Below, in pieces: positions 8,154 to 17,613 of a stretch of 64,000 nt of DNA (within the stretch, counting starts at the first letter, position 1; the number at the start of each line of letters is the position of its first letter). The notes under the pieces were generated by a model. It was given only the letters and a program-made list of their open reading frames with translations, did no database searches and had not been told where the DNA came from. The stretch is from contig CAZDCD010000005.1 of the NCBI GenBank assembly GCA_964503885.1, forward strand, positions 111,252 through 175,251. Reading direction: 5' to 3'. Made by a program: the position numbers and the translations under genes. Source of the DNA: CAZDCD01 sp964503885. GTDB taxonomy: Bacteria > Bacteroidota > Bacteroidia > Bacteroidales > UBA10428.

Positions 8154-9665
8154 TTATTTGGGCCGGTACCGGACGATAATATCATTCTCAACCGTAAATG
8201 CCCCTCCCTCATATGCATTTTTTTCTGCAGCTTTTTTCTCGAGGGCCGTCTCAACCGTACCGGTTAATATTACATGCCCGTTTTTTACTTTTATATTGAT
8301 CTCATCGGAATTGACAAACGGCGATCTCCAGAACTCACGTTCAATGTTTTCCTTGATTTTTTCATCGGGCAGTAAATGCGGTGCTTCAATCACCGGATAA
8401 TCATATTTATAATAGAAGTTTGAGTACGGGTTAAAATAGTGGCTTACTTTCAGGTTGTTATCTATAGCAATCACTCCGGGTATCCTGCTTGCTACCTTTT
8501 CTGCCAGTACTTTTTCGTAAGGTGTTTCAACGCTGCCATCAAGGTAAAGCTTCCCATTAAGCATATTCATGGTAAATGAGTATTTGCTCAGGTACGGGTT
8601 TCTCTGAAATGCAGTATCAACACGGCCGAGAACATTTTTATCGGAATAAAGGATACCAGGCCTGACTTTTATTTTGTTATCGACATCCCATACTCCCACA
8701 ATATTTCTTGCATCATCACCGGCTGAGTTTTTTGCCTCCAGGTTGCCAGCTTTACCCGAAAGGGTTACATAGCCATTATTCACCGAAATATTCACATCAT
8801 AATTGTTAATCCTGTAATCGTATTTAAAGGCTGTTTCAATGGCTGAAGAAATTTCCTTATCCGTTTTTTTCACGTACTTATCCACCCGCATTCTGGGATC
8901 CCGGGCCCAGTATTTAACTTCAAGGTCATCTGCATTCACCGATCGTACGCCGCTTACCCAGGCATCGGTAACAGCCAGGGATTTTTCCGATAAACTTCCC
9001 ACGACACCCGTTAATGTTACTACCCCTCCGTCTACATTCACACTGATAAGTGTATGATCCAGCCGGGCGTCAGTAAGATATATCCTCTTTATCTCGTAAA
9101 AAATATCTTCATCCGATCGTAATGAATCGTATTCAAAGTACAGGTTGTTGGTAACGCTTTTCACTCCCATGATGGATTTTGCCACGTCTCCGGCGAACTG
9201 AATTTTCTGCCATGAATCAACCACACCCGATAGAGTAACATTTCCATTGTTCACCTTTACCTTGATCGTCCACGGATTTGTCACCGGATCATAATATAAT
9301 CCTCCTTCCACTCTGTTTTTCAGAACATTATTTGCTAAGGAATCGGTTTTGACCATGATCTGATTTACCACTCCTTTGACGCATATTACCTGAGATGCAA
9401 TTTCTTCTGCCCTTTCTTTTGCCAGAAGATTCTCAGTAGAACCAGTCAGAAACACAATGCTATCTTTAGTTCTAACATCGATCCGGTGTGCAGGAACCTC
9501 AGGATGATAGCTGATCTCGTCTTCAACAGCTTCGGTAATGAGGCTGTCGTTAATCTTCATCTTTGAAAATGCGTTTAATTCCCTGACTTCTTTGTTTTGA
9601 TTGCATGACAACAAGAAGAGCACAAAGAGTGCAGGTGTAACCAACATTACATGTATTATTTTCAT
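8154..9665 (-). CDS. Lipoprotein with six BON domains
   Basis: About 503 residues. The frame extends two codons upstream to a TTG, but the ATG at 9665 gives a clean signal sequence with lipobox LLSC (Cys21). Six BON domains follow at about 41-105, 112-178, 185-250, 268-334, 342-407 and 433-500. Each carries the signature of a strand with NGxVxLSG or similar, a helix, then GVxxVxN. BON domains bind phospholipid or glycan surfaces; OsmY-like proteins have two and protect the envelope under osmotic or acid stress. Six in one lipoprotein is unusual. The gene precedes the proton ATPase on the same strand with an 85-bp gap. The role in envelope stress is inferred. Confidence 0.9.
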   Translation of the reverse strand: MKIIHVMLVTPALFVLFLLSCNQNKEVRELNAFSKMKINDSLITEAVEDEISYHPEVPAHRIDVRTKDSIVFLTGSTENLLAKERAEEIASQVICVKGVVNQIMVKTDSLANNVLKNRVEGGLYYDPVTNPWTIKVKVNNGNVTLSGVVDSWQKIQFAGDVAKSIMGVKSVTNNLYFEYDSLRSDEDIFYEIKRIYLTDARLDHTLISVNVDGGVVTLTGVVGSLSEKSLAVTDAWVSGVRSVNADDLEVKYWARDPRMRVDKYVKKTDKEISSAIETAFKYDYRINNYDVNISVNNGYVTLSGKAGNLEAKNSAGDDARNIVGVWDVDNKIKVRPGILYSDKNVLGRVDTAFQRNPYLSKYSFTMNMLNGKLYLDGSVETPYEKVLAEKVASRIPGVIAIDNNLKVSHYFNPYSNFYYKYDYPVIEAPHLLPDEKIKENIEREFWRSPFVNSDEINIKVKNGHVILTGTVETALEKKAAEKNAYEGGAFTVENDIIVRYRPK

Positions 9666-10144
9666 AATCAAACCATTATTTATTAATAATAATGGATTTA
9701 CAGGCTATAAAACTATGCCAAATACACTTTTTTAACGATTTTTAACTGTAGATAACCGGTCATACGGACGTTTTCAACCATTTAATCTGTTCCATTCATT
9801 CAATAAAAACAAACTGTAGGATACCGTTTATTAAGTTTACCGCCCTGTCATTCAACAATGGGGTTAAACGTGCACATTGATGTAGAAATATTTTCACATA
9901 TCCTGAAGATCATCCGAACCGATAATCCCTGCCAATGGCGGAATAAAATGCCTGCGTTCAACCAGCGGAACATATACTTTAAAAAAACTGGCATAATCTT
10001 TTCCGGGGCGTATTACCGGAATGTATGGGTGTGAATTCATCATGCATGCCCTCAACATTGATATGATATTTATTAACTAATTGTAAATCAATTATCTTAT
10101 AACCATCGCACAGTTAGGTTTTTAAATCAGTAAAAAGGAAACAA
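9666..10144. other. Divergent intergenic region
   Basis: About 480 bp between the divergent BON and unknown exported-protein genes. It must hold both promoters. Apart from the inverted repeat at 9673-9695, and imperfect promoter-like runs on the minus strand near 9720-9740, I see no gene, tRNA or strong repeat. Confidence 0.5.
9673..9695. promoter_or_regulatory. Inverted repeat just upstream of the BON gene
   Basis: Perfect 8-bp arms (CCATTATT and AATAATGG) with a 7-nt spacer end about 8 bp before the BON start codon. It could be an operator or a 5' leader hairpin that covers the ribosome entry site. Confidence 0.35.
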
Positions 10145-11089
10145 ATGAAAAGAACAGCCTATTTTATAAGTATCCTCTGCCTTGGAATGTTAATGCTGTA
10201 TGCATTTCCCCTGAAGGCAGGTATGAATGATGATTTTGAAAAGTATATCGGCAAAATTGTGTTTTCACCGGATTACATCAGTATCGAAAATTTTAACAAC
10301 AACCTTCTTAAAGACACATTTTCACTTTTGGATGATTTGCATATGAGGGTATTCATGAAGGAAACTCTTGAAAATGTATATTCCAGCAATGATTATCCGT
10401 ATGATTTCTACAGCAGTAAATACAGGTATAATTATGCGCTCCGGTTACTCGATAACGAACAGCCGGTGGCCACCTGGTATTTTGAAATGCCACCGCATGA
10501 CTTTTCCAATACTACTACATTTAGTATGACGCTTTCGACAACAAGTGAGGTTGAAAAAGAGCATAATAGCATTATTGTTAACCAGTGGGCTGATGCAGTG
10601 TCAGGCCTTGAACCGGGAGAACATCATCTGAAGCTTGAGCTTGTACCTCTGAATATTGATATTGTAGATAGTGAGGTTCCTACGATCGCAACGGGAAGCT
10701 TTGATCTCATGATAAATAAAGAAAACAAAAAGAAGTTCCTGGAAGCCCATACCACAGATATTCCGCCTTCAACCGTGATAAATCACGCTGTTGAACAGAT
10801 GATCCTTGATGCAAGCAATAAAATAATACCGGACGCTAAACCTCTGCGCGCATTTATCACCGATATTAATGAAGACTGGACCTACTCAGCCGACGATATC
10901 GGCAATATCCTGTACAGGCATATCATCGCCTCTGTTGTATATAAAATGCCTGACGGAACATGTCAGGTTGAATCAGGTGTATACAGCCAGAAACATGAGG
11001 GATATGGGGAATTCGGACCGATGTTTTTCACAAAACCGGTTGAAGGCTATTTTGATTATACCATTCCATGTGAGAAAGTTATTTTTTGA
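10145..11089 (+). CDS. Unknown exported protein
   Basis: I do not recognise this 314-residue protein. It begins with a clear signal peptide (MKRTAYFIS, a hydrophobic core to about residue 20, then LKAG). The rest is soluble, with mixed charge and many aromatic residues, and no repeats or catalytic motif. There are two cysteines near the C-terminus (DGTCQVE and IPCEKV), compatible with a disulfide in the periplasm or outside. AAAAAGGAAAC before the ATG is a fair ribosome site. It stands alone between the BON gene (divergent) and the RND pump gene (convergent). Confidence 0.7.
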   Translation: MKRTAYFISILCLGMLMLYAFPLKAGMNDDFEKYIGKIVFSPDYISIENFNNNLLKDTFSLLDDLHMRVFMKETLENVYSSNDYPYDFYSSKYRYNYALRLLDNEQPVATWYFEMPPHDFSNTTTFSMTLSTTSEVEKEHNSIIVNQWADAVSGLEPGEHHLKLELVPLNIDIVDSEVPTIATGSFDLMINKENKKKFLEAHTTDIPPSTVINHAVEQMILDASNKIIPDAKPLRAFITDINEDWTYSADDIGNILYRHIIASVVYKMPDGTCQVESGVYSQKHEGYGEFGPMFFTKPVEGYFDYTIPCEKVIF

Positions 11090-11147
11090 ATTACCCTGAG
11101 TATTTATGGTTCAGGAAGCGAGCAAAGCGCGTGAAATCGGATTCACA

Positions 11148-11165
11148 ACTGCCTGCCCGGCATAG
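11148..11165. repeat. GC-rich interspersed motif, copy 1
   Basis: CTGCCTGCCCGGCAT in the gap between two convergent genes shares GCCTGCCCG with the complement of the motif at 36418-36437. Possibly a small dispersed repeat. Confidence 0.3.
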
Positions 11166-11177
11166 TCATACTGATCA

Positions 11178-14100
11178 TCAGGTGTGCAGCTTATTTTTTG
11201 CCCTTGACACCAGATTATACAATACAGGCACTATAAGCAGTGTAAGAAAAGTGGAGGTCACCAGTCCTCCAATAATCCCCCAACCCATAGGTGCCCATAG
11301 CGTGCCGCCGCCGAGTGTAAGAGGCAGCAGGCCACCGATGGTCGTCAGCGAAGTGAGAATTATTGGCATAAACCGCGTTTCACATGCTTCAATTATTGCC
11401 GCATTCAGCGGTTTACCTTCTTTGATCAGGGCATTGGTATAATCGACAAGTATTATTGAATTATTTATGACTATTCCGACAAGGCTAATTAGCCCTATAA
11501 ATGCAGTGAACGAAAAGGTATTCCCGGTCATGAACCAGGCCCATATCGAACCGATAAAAGCCAGAGGTATGGCAACAAACATAATCAGAGGCTGAATGAA
11601 TGAGCGGAACTGAAGCACAAGAACGCCAAATATGGCTAGGACAGCTATTACAATAGCCTGAAACATGCCCCCGAAAGATTCCTGACGGTTTTCCAGCTCA
11701 CCGGCAAGCTGGTAATTATATCCCCTGGGAAACCGGTAACGGTTAAGTTCTGCCACAAGGGGTTCCAGCACTTCGTCGAGCGTGTAACCCTTTTTCATAT
11801 CAGCAAATACAGTGGCTGTTTTATTAAGACCTTTCCGGATCAGCAGGCCGGGTGATTCTTTAAATTCAATTCCGGCAAGTTGCTTAAGGGGAATGAATTT
11901 ACCCGACAGCGATTGAACATATATTTTGTCAAACTGCCTGAGACCTGTTTCACCGTCAGTCGGAAGCCTGAGCACAATATTATATTCCTTTCCGCGCTTA
12001 TCGCGGTATGTTGACACCGTTGCTCCGTTGATGCAGGTACGGATCGTCTTATCGATTTCCACAACAGGAACACCGAAATAGCTGGCTTTGTCTTTATTGA
12101 TATGAACGAACAAATCGGTTTTGGTCCTTTTTATCTGATTTTCAATATTTACAAGTCCGTTTACCTCGTTCATCATTTTTTCCACATCAGCGGCTATTTT
12201 CTGAAGTTCATCGTTTTCTTCACCTTTTATGTCGATCACTACCGGGGCAAGTACAGGGGTTCCCTGCTCAAATTCCTTGATGTTGATTTTGCCTCCGGGA
12301 AACGTACTGAACTCTTTGCGCAACTCTTCTACCAGATTGTCGAATTCATCCACATCATATTTTTTCAGCCGCACATAAAATTCAGCAAAGTTCCTGTCAT
12401 AATCTTTCGGAAAAGTATTGTAATAAAGGCGGGGATTCCCGTGGCCCACATTGGTCACAAAAAGGGTAACTTCAGGCCGTTTCTCCAGTACCGATTCCAC
12501 ATAAATGGCTGCCTGGTTGGTCTTTTCAAGGCTTGTACCCTCCGGCATTTCAATGCGGATAAGAAACTGGGGAAGTTCGGCTTTCGGGAAAAAACTTGTA
12601 CCTACATACCTGTAAAATACAAATACTGAAAATACAAACACAAGCAGGGTGAACAGCAGTGTTAATGCTTTGTTTTTTAGTGCAAAATTCAACGATTTCC
12701 TGTAGGGTCCTTCAATGAGGCGGGTAAGGTATCGTGAAAGATTGAAATTTTCCTTTTCGGGTTTTTTCAGGATAATACTTGATGCCAGCGGTGTAATCGT
12801 CAGTGCGATCAGCAGCGATGCAATCAGTGCAGCAATGATGGTTACCGGCAAACTCTTTATAAACTCACCTGCATCATTCTTCATCATCATAATCGGAATA
12901 AATGCAAATACAGTGGTTAGTGTGGCACTAACCACAGGCCATCCGATCTGGCGTGTGGCCAGGTAGGCCGCATCTTTTGCCGGATACCCCAGGCGCAGGA
13001 ACCGATTTATGTTTTCGATCACCACAATCGAATTATCAACCAGCAATCCAAGTGCTACCACGAGCCCGGCAATTGATATTTGCTGCAACCCGAACCCGGA
13101 TAAATCGACGTACCCGATGCCTATGATAAATGAAAACGGAATGGCAAGGATCACAATGATGGAGGATTTGTAGCCCAATGCAAGAAAAATAACTATTCCG
13201 ACAAGGATGATACCCTGCATCAGATTCCGCAAAAAACTATTGATCCGTTCATCTACAAATTCTGACTGATCGAACACGGTTTCCAGCCCGATATCATCAC
13301 CAAGCTGTTTTTTGTAATTCAGGATCATCGGATGTACATTATCCATAATATCAAAGATATTGTGGTCGTCCTTCTGTACGGCGGTCAAAAAAATCGCTCT
13401 TTTCCCGTTCAGTCTTCCCAGGTAATCCTCATCTTCATAATTAAAATCAACATCAGCAATATTTTTCAGGTACACGATCTTTCCATTGTATGCGTTCACT
13501 ATAGTGTTCCTGATCTCTTCGATATTCTTATACGATCCGCTTGATTTAATTACAAAAAAGCGGTTTCCCAGATCGACATTTCCTCCGGGTATGTTGGCAT
13601 TATTGCTTTGAACAGCCCCCGCCACCTGGTTTATTGAAATGTTCATCTGTGCCATCTTCTCCACATCAAGAGATACACGAATTTCGCGATCCGGAAAAGC
13701 ATGCAGTTCCACCCTTCTTATCCCGGATACCTTTTCAATCTCCTTCTTCAGTCTGTCGGCAGCTTCCTCAAGTTCCCAGTATTCTTCTGTTTCCGACACA
13801 AAAGCTAGCTGAAGGATATTCACATCACCGCTCCCCCACCGCATGGTCTCGATCCGGTAAACGTCTTCGGGAAGGGTATTCTTCACATCGTTCAGTTTGC
13901 CTACAACATCGTCGTATTTTTCTTTTGCATTGTTACCGTATATAAATTCAATGGCAATATTTACAAATCCGTCGCGAATTGAAGTTTCAATCCTCTTTAT
14001 GTCTTCGAGCTCATTAACAGCTTCTTCTATGGGTATGGCAACCAGCTGTTCCAGGTCATTCGGGCTGGCACCGGGATAAATCACCACAATGGAAGCGCCA

Positions 14101-14228
14101 GGCATGAAAATACTGGGATTTTCGGTACGAGGCATGGTGAAATATGAGTTAACTCCCACAATCACAAGCAATAAGAATACCATTACCGTAAACTGGGAAT
14201 TCTCAATGGCCAATTTTGGTAGTTTCAT
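11178..14228 (-). CDS. RND efflux transporter permease (AcrB/HAE1-like)
   Basis: The inner-membrane pump of a tripartite efflux system, 1016 residues, with the typical RND pattern: TM1, a large periplasmic loop, TM2-6, a second loop and TM8-12. Family motifs include the early PRTENPSI and YPGASPNDLE stretches, and the TM4 segment GLLVDNSIVVIEN. In AcrB the matching place has two adjacent Asp residues of the proton relay; here the second is Asn. It is the last gene of a five-gene operon (tetR, tolC-like, adaptor, DUF1571-LysM, this), 27 bp after its neighbour. It is likely to be driven by the proton gradient and to export hydrophobic toxicants; the substrate is unknown. Confidence 0.95.
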   Translation of the reverse strand: MKLPKLAIENSQFTVMVFLLLVIVGVNSYFTMPRTENPSIFMPGASIVVIYPGASPNDLEQLVAIPIEEAVNELEDIKRIETSIRDGFVNIAIEFIYGNNAKEKYDDVVGKLNDVKNTLPEDVYRIETMRWGSGDVNILQLAFVSETEEYWELEEAADRLKKEIEKVSGIRRVELHAFPDREIRVSLDVEKMAQMNISINQVAGAVQSNNANIPGGNVDLGNRFFVIKSSGSYKNIEEIRNTIVNAYNGKIVYLKNIADVDFNYEDEDYLGRLNGKRAIFLTAVQKDDHNIFDIMDNVHPMILNYKKQLGDDIGLETVFDQSEFVDERINSFLRNLMQGIILVGIVIFLALGYKSSIIVILAIPFSFIIGIGYVDLSGFGLQQISIAGLVVALGLLVDNSIVVIENINRFLRLGYPAKDAAYLATRQIGWPVVSATLTTVFAFIPIMMMKNDAGEFIKSLPVTIIAALIASLLIALTITPLASSIILKKPEKENFNLSRYLTRLIEGPYRKSLNFALKNKALTLLFTLLVFVFSVFVFYRYVGTSFFPKAELPQFLIRIEMPEGTSLEKTNQAAIYVESVLEKRPEVTLFVTNVGHGNPRLYYNTFPKDYDRNFAEFYVRLKKYDVDEFDNLVEELRKEFSTFPGGKINIKEFEQGTPVLAPVVIDIKGEENDELQKIAADVEKMMNEVNGLVNIENQIKRTKTDLFVHINKDKASYFGVPVVEIDKTIRTCINGATVSTYRDKRGKEYNIVLRLPTDGETGLRQFDKIYVQSLSGKFIPLKQLAGIEFKESPGLLIRKGLNKTATVFADMKKGYTLDEVLEPLVAELNRYRFPRGYNYQLAGELENRQESFGGMFQAIVIAVLAIFGVLVLQFRSFIQPLIMFVAIPLAFIGSIWAWFMTGNTFSFTAFIGLISLVGIVINNSIILVDYTNALIKEGKPLNAAIIEACETRFMPIILTSLTTIGGLLPLTLGGGTLWAPMGWGIIGGLVTSTFLTLLIVPVLYNLVSRAKNKLHT

Positions 14229-14255
14229 GTGTCGGGTTTTTTGGATCTAGTGTGG

Positions 14256-15125
14256 TTAAAAATGATATGCCGGGTTGTCCCTGTCGAAATCAACAGATCC
14301 GAATGATGGATTGAGCAGGACATTCTCATAGATATATTCGTTAAAAAGTCCTTTCTCATCGAATGATTTTACCCCGACCGGTATTTTTTTATCCCTGTCG
14401 ATATACAGGATGATGGTTTTGGCATAATCGTTCGGAACTTTCAGATGTATGCCGGGCCTGATATCGTCAAAGCTTTTAAGTGACGGATTCAACTCCATGA
14501 TCATAAAATCGCTTACAAACAGCTTCCACGAAATGTCTTCAAGAGTCTCATTTTCCTGCACCGTATAATCGATATAAGTGAATGCAGGGTTCTCCACTGT
14601 TATTTTATAACAGATAACACCGTTATACTTAACCAGTCCGTTGTATGTTGTCATCTCACCGATCTGGTTCCGGTATTTTGAAAACAGGTGTTCCACGATC
14701 TTAACCAGAAATTCAAAGCCGGCCTTTAATACTGAATTATGGTGACTGCTGCGCATGGCATTGCCAATAGGATCGAGATTCAGATTCACATACGGGAAAC
14801 TGTTAAGATTAACCAATGCCCTGTTTCTGTTTTCTCCCTGAATATAAAGGATTTCCATTCCCCTGTTTGGATACTCCTGTTTGAGGTATACTTTGAACGG
14901 AGAATAGTTCACCTTGAAATCTGCTTTTTTATTTGTAATCTCATCCTTAATCCGTTCCTTCATGATAAGGGTGAACTGCACCGACCTGAGGTCTCCGATC
15001 TTCTTCAGCATATCGTTCACTGCCTGCTGGGCAATATCCGTCTTTTCATGTCCCGCCGATAAAAAGAGGCACAGTAAAAGAGCCGAAAATATACCGGTGC
15101 CTTTTTGGTTTTTCGTTTTTCTCAT
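14256..15125 (-). CDS. DUF1571-like exported protein with LysM-like insertion
   Basis: About 289 residues. The frame could start at 15188, but that overlaps the adaptor gene; the ATG at 15125 gives a good signal peptide with a hydrophobic segment ending LFLSAG. The body resembles DUF1571 (LolA-like fold), with 'VQFTLIMKERI', 'VYLKQEYPNRGMEILY' and 'ENRNRALVN'. At about 190-240 lies a LysM-like segment (YTVQENETLEDISWKLF, later ELNPSL and GIHLKVP). LysM binds peptidoglycan; LolA-like folds carry lipids or lipoproteins. Its place between the adaptor and pump genes suggests an accessory of the efflux complex anchored to the cell wall. That role is inference; the domain calls are moderately sure. 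Confidence 0.7.
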   Translation of the reverse strand: MRKTKNQKGTGIFSALLLCLFLSAGHEKTDIAQQAVNDMLKKIGDLRSVQFTLIMKERIKDEITNKKADFKVNYSPFKVYLKQEYPNRGMEILYIQGENRNRALVNLNSFPYVNLNLDPIGNAMRSSHHNSVLKAGFEFLVKIVEHLFSKYRNQIGEMTTYNGLVKYNGVICYKITVENPAFTYIDYTVQENETLEDISWKLFVSDFMIMELNPSLKSFDDIRPGIHLKVPNDYAKTIILYIDRDKKIPVGVKSFDEKGLFNEYIYENVLLNPSFGSVDFDRDNPAYHF

Positions 15126-15153
15126 CCGCTGTCTTTCAGTTTTATGTTGCAAA

Positions 15154-16200
15154 CTAGAGGGTATCCATTTTAACCACGGAATTCTCATCTATATAATTCG
15201 CTCCTTCAGTAATCACATAGGTTCCGGGACTTAATCCATCGCGGATGTATATATAATCATCCGAAATATGTTCAAAGCTGATTTTATGCATAACCGCCAC
15301 TGTGTCCAGAATTTCATATACATATCCCGTTGTTTCCGAACTGTTAAAGACGGCATCGACGGGCACAGCGATAAGCTTTTTCATATTGTCGGGAATGATC
15401 TCTGCTTTCGCAATAAAACCAGGAGCCATTTTTTTAACGGTGCGATCAGCAAGACAGATCTCAATTTCGTAAGTTCCTGTGTATGGATCTGCCATGCCAG
15501 CGATCTCTGATATTTTTCCGGGAAAGCGTGTCCCGGGAAATGCATCAAAGAAGAGGTATGCCGAATCATCGCGATGTATTGAAACAACATCCTTATCCGT
15601 CACATTTGCTTTAACAACCCAAAGGCTTTCAGTTGATCCGAAAAGAAGTACAGGATATCCCGGTGCCGTAATTTCGTTCTCTTCCATCAGTATCTTAAGG
15701 ATTTTACCAATGGCAGGAGCTTCTATGCGGGAATATTTCAGGTTGAATCTGGCGATCTCAAGATTCGATCGTGCCAGTTCAAGCCTGGTAACGGCATCCT
15801 GATATTGCTCCAGCGTCACCACACTGTCTTTGTAAAGATTTTCAGCCCGGCTGAAATCACGTTCTGCTTTTTCAAAGGCTTCTTCTGCTATATTAACCTG
15901 CGCCTGAATTTCAGACAAATTAAGCCTGGCAAGCAGTTGTCCCTTTTTTACATTTTCACCCTCCTTTACAAAAATATTCCGGATAATGCCACCAGTCCTG
16001 AAACTCAGTTTCTGTTCAGATTCAACTGATAATCTTCCGCTTGTGCGCACCGGAAAAGCAACCAGTTTTTCTGCGACACGCTCTGCCTTAACGGTTACCG
16101 TATTATCCGGGGTTACAGAACCGGAATTACTTCTTTTGCATGAATTTCCGAAAACCAGAATACCTGTGACCGGTAGGATCATTATATAGATAAATTTCAT
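15154..16200 (-). CDS. RND efflux periplasmic adaptor (membrane fusion protein)
   Basis: A 348-residue HlyD/AcrA-type adaptor linking the RND pump to a TolC-like channel. A signal sequence with Cys21 (GNSC) suggests a lipid anchor. It has the biotinyl-lipoyl-like halves (GGIIRNIFVKEGENVKKGQ and APAIGKILKIL) either side of a helical hairpin (about 90-150, AEEAFEKAERDFSRAENLY). A beta-barrel region and a membrane-proximal domain follow (IPVDAVF-like AVPVDAVFNSS). It lies 21 bp after the tolC-like gene and 28 bp before the DUF1571 gene, all on the minus strand. The assignment is firm. Confidence 0.93.
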   Translation of the reverse strand: MKFIYIMILPVTGILVFGNSCKRSNSGSVTPDNTVTVKAERVAEKLVAFPVRTSGRLSVESEQKLSFRTGGIIRNIFVKEGENVKKGQLLARLNLSEIQAQVNIAEEAFEKAERDFSRAENLYKDSVVTLEQYQDAVTRLELARSNLEIARFNLKYSRIEAPAIGKILKILMEENEITAPGYPVLLFGSTESLWVVKANVTDKDVVSIHRDDSAYLFFDAFPGTRFPGKISEIAGMADPYTGTYEIEICLADRTVKKMAPGFIAKAEIIPDNMKKLIAVPVDAVFNSSETTGYVYEILDTVAVMHKISFEHISDDYIYIRDGLSPGTYVITEGANYIDENSVVKMDTL

Positions 16201-16221
16201 AAGTGTTTGTTTTATGCGTTT

Positions 16222-17613
16222 TTATTTTAGACTCCCAAATACATACAATCCGGCGGCTTTTTCATACTCTGCAATCCTGATCATGTAATCATACCGGACA
16301 ATGATAAGGTTTTCCCCGGCATTCGTTTTTGACGTTCTGGCATCGATGTACTCGATCATATTTGCCTGTCCCTGTTTATATTTCTTTTCAACAATATAAT
16401 ACGCCTTATTTGCTGATTCAACCTCAAGTTCAGATGCATCAATACTTTTACCTGCTGCCCCAAGGGCATACCATGCGTTTGCAACTTCGAGCCTAATTGC
16501 CGACTCCAGTTCACGAAATTTCTTTTCGGCCATTTCTTTGCCGATCATGGCCTTTTTAATCTTTGCTTCATTCTGCATGCCTGTAAACAAATCCCATCGC
16601 AAAACAAGCGATGCCATTGCAAAGTCGTCTGCCCCCGTAAAACTGTATTTATCACCCTGGAACCCGTAATCCAGAACGCCGAGTAATGTGGGTACTTTGA
16701 CAGAACGGCTCAGCCTGAAATTGTTTGATGCCGCACTGGTATAATATTTCATCATGGTCAGGTCTTCGCGGAATTCGAGCGCGGTTTTTCCAAGTTCTGC
16801 GATGGTATAATCCGGTTTCCTAATCACGATGCCGGAATCGGGGACTATCTCAGCATTCAGCGGACGGTTCAGCAGAAAATTGAAATAGGCAGCTGCAGAA
16901 TTGCTTATTTTTAGTGCTTCTGCTTTCTTCTTTTCGAGTTTGCTCAGTTCCACCTTTGAACGGTAAATATTATCGATGGTAACTTTATTGTTGGCATAAA
17001 GGCTCTCGTTAACCCGCACATTTTCTTCAAGCAGCAACCTGGTATTGTCGATCAGCCGGTGCACCTGAACAGCTTTAAGATAACTAAAGTAAGCGGTTTT
17101 TATTTCACATACCAGGTAGCGCTTGTACATTTTAGCATCGGCCTTGCTGGCCAGGGAAAGGTCGGTTTTAATCTTGTGGTTGTAATAGATCTGGGGATTG
17201 AAGAGAGGCTGAACAACCTGCAGTTTGGTTTCGTGCTCAAACGGTCTCAAAAACGGAAATTCAACATTTGAAATTTCCGGAAACTGGTTGCTGGAAGTCA
17301 GCATGTTCAATGTTGAGTATACCGGATTCAGCAGGTCGCCGACAGGAAAATCGATCATCCGGCCTCCTTCGGCAACCGTCATGCGGGCGTTTATACTCAA
17401 TGCTGGGAAAAACATGCCCCTGGCTTCATGCAGTTCCTCGATGCTCTGGCGATAGGAATCGAACTTCTGCTGAAGAGCCAGGTTACTTCCGAGCCCTTCC
17501 TGAATATAATCATTTAGAATTCCGGATTGTGCTTTCGTAATAACAAGCGGTAACAATAAGAACAATGCGGAAAAAATGAACGACCGCTTTCTATTTGGTA
17601 TTCTTAATTCCAT
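16222..17613 (-). CDS. TolC-like outer membrane efflux protein
   Basis: About 463 residues, an outer-membrane channel of the OEP family. The reading frame opens at 17673, but the ATG at 17613 gives a standard signal peptide (RKRSFIFSALFLLLPLV, cleavage after TKAQ) and only a 23-bp overlap with tetR. Two OEP repeats are visible as long helices: SLASKADAKMYKRYLVCEIKT.. in the first half and IRLEVANAWYALGAA, VESANKAYYIVEKKYKQG in the second. The last part has YIDARTSKTNAGENLI, typical of the family. It completes the tripartite pump with the adaptor and RND genes downstream. Confidence 0.92.
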   Translation of the reverse strand: MELRIPNRKRSFIFSALFLLLPLVITKAQSGILNDYIQEGLGSNLALQQKFDSYRQSIEELHEARGMFFPALSINARMTVAEGGRMIDFPVGDLLNPVYSTLNMLTSSNQFPEISNVEFPFLRPFEHETKLQVVQPLFNPQIYYNHKIKTDLSLASKADAKMYKRYLVCEIKTAYFSYLKAVQVHRLIDNTRLLLEENVRVNESLYANNKVTIDNIYRSKVELSKLEKKKAEALKISNSAAAYFNFLLNRPLNAEIVPDSGIVIRKPDYTIAELGKTALEFREDLTMMKYYTSAASNNFRLSRSVKVPTLLGVLDYGFQGDKYSFTGADDFAMASLVLRWDLFTGMQNEAKIKKAMIGKEMAEKKFRELESAIRLEVANAWYALGAAGKSIDASELEVESANKAYYIVEKKYKQGQANMIEYIDARTSKTNAGENLIIVRYDYMIRIAEYEKAAGLYVFGSLK

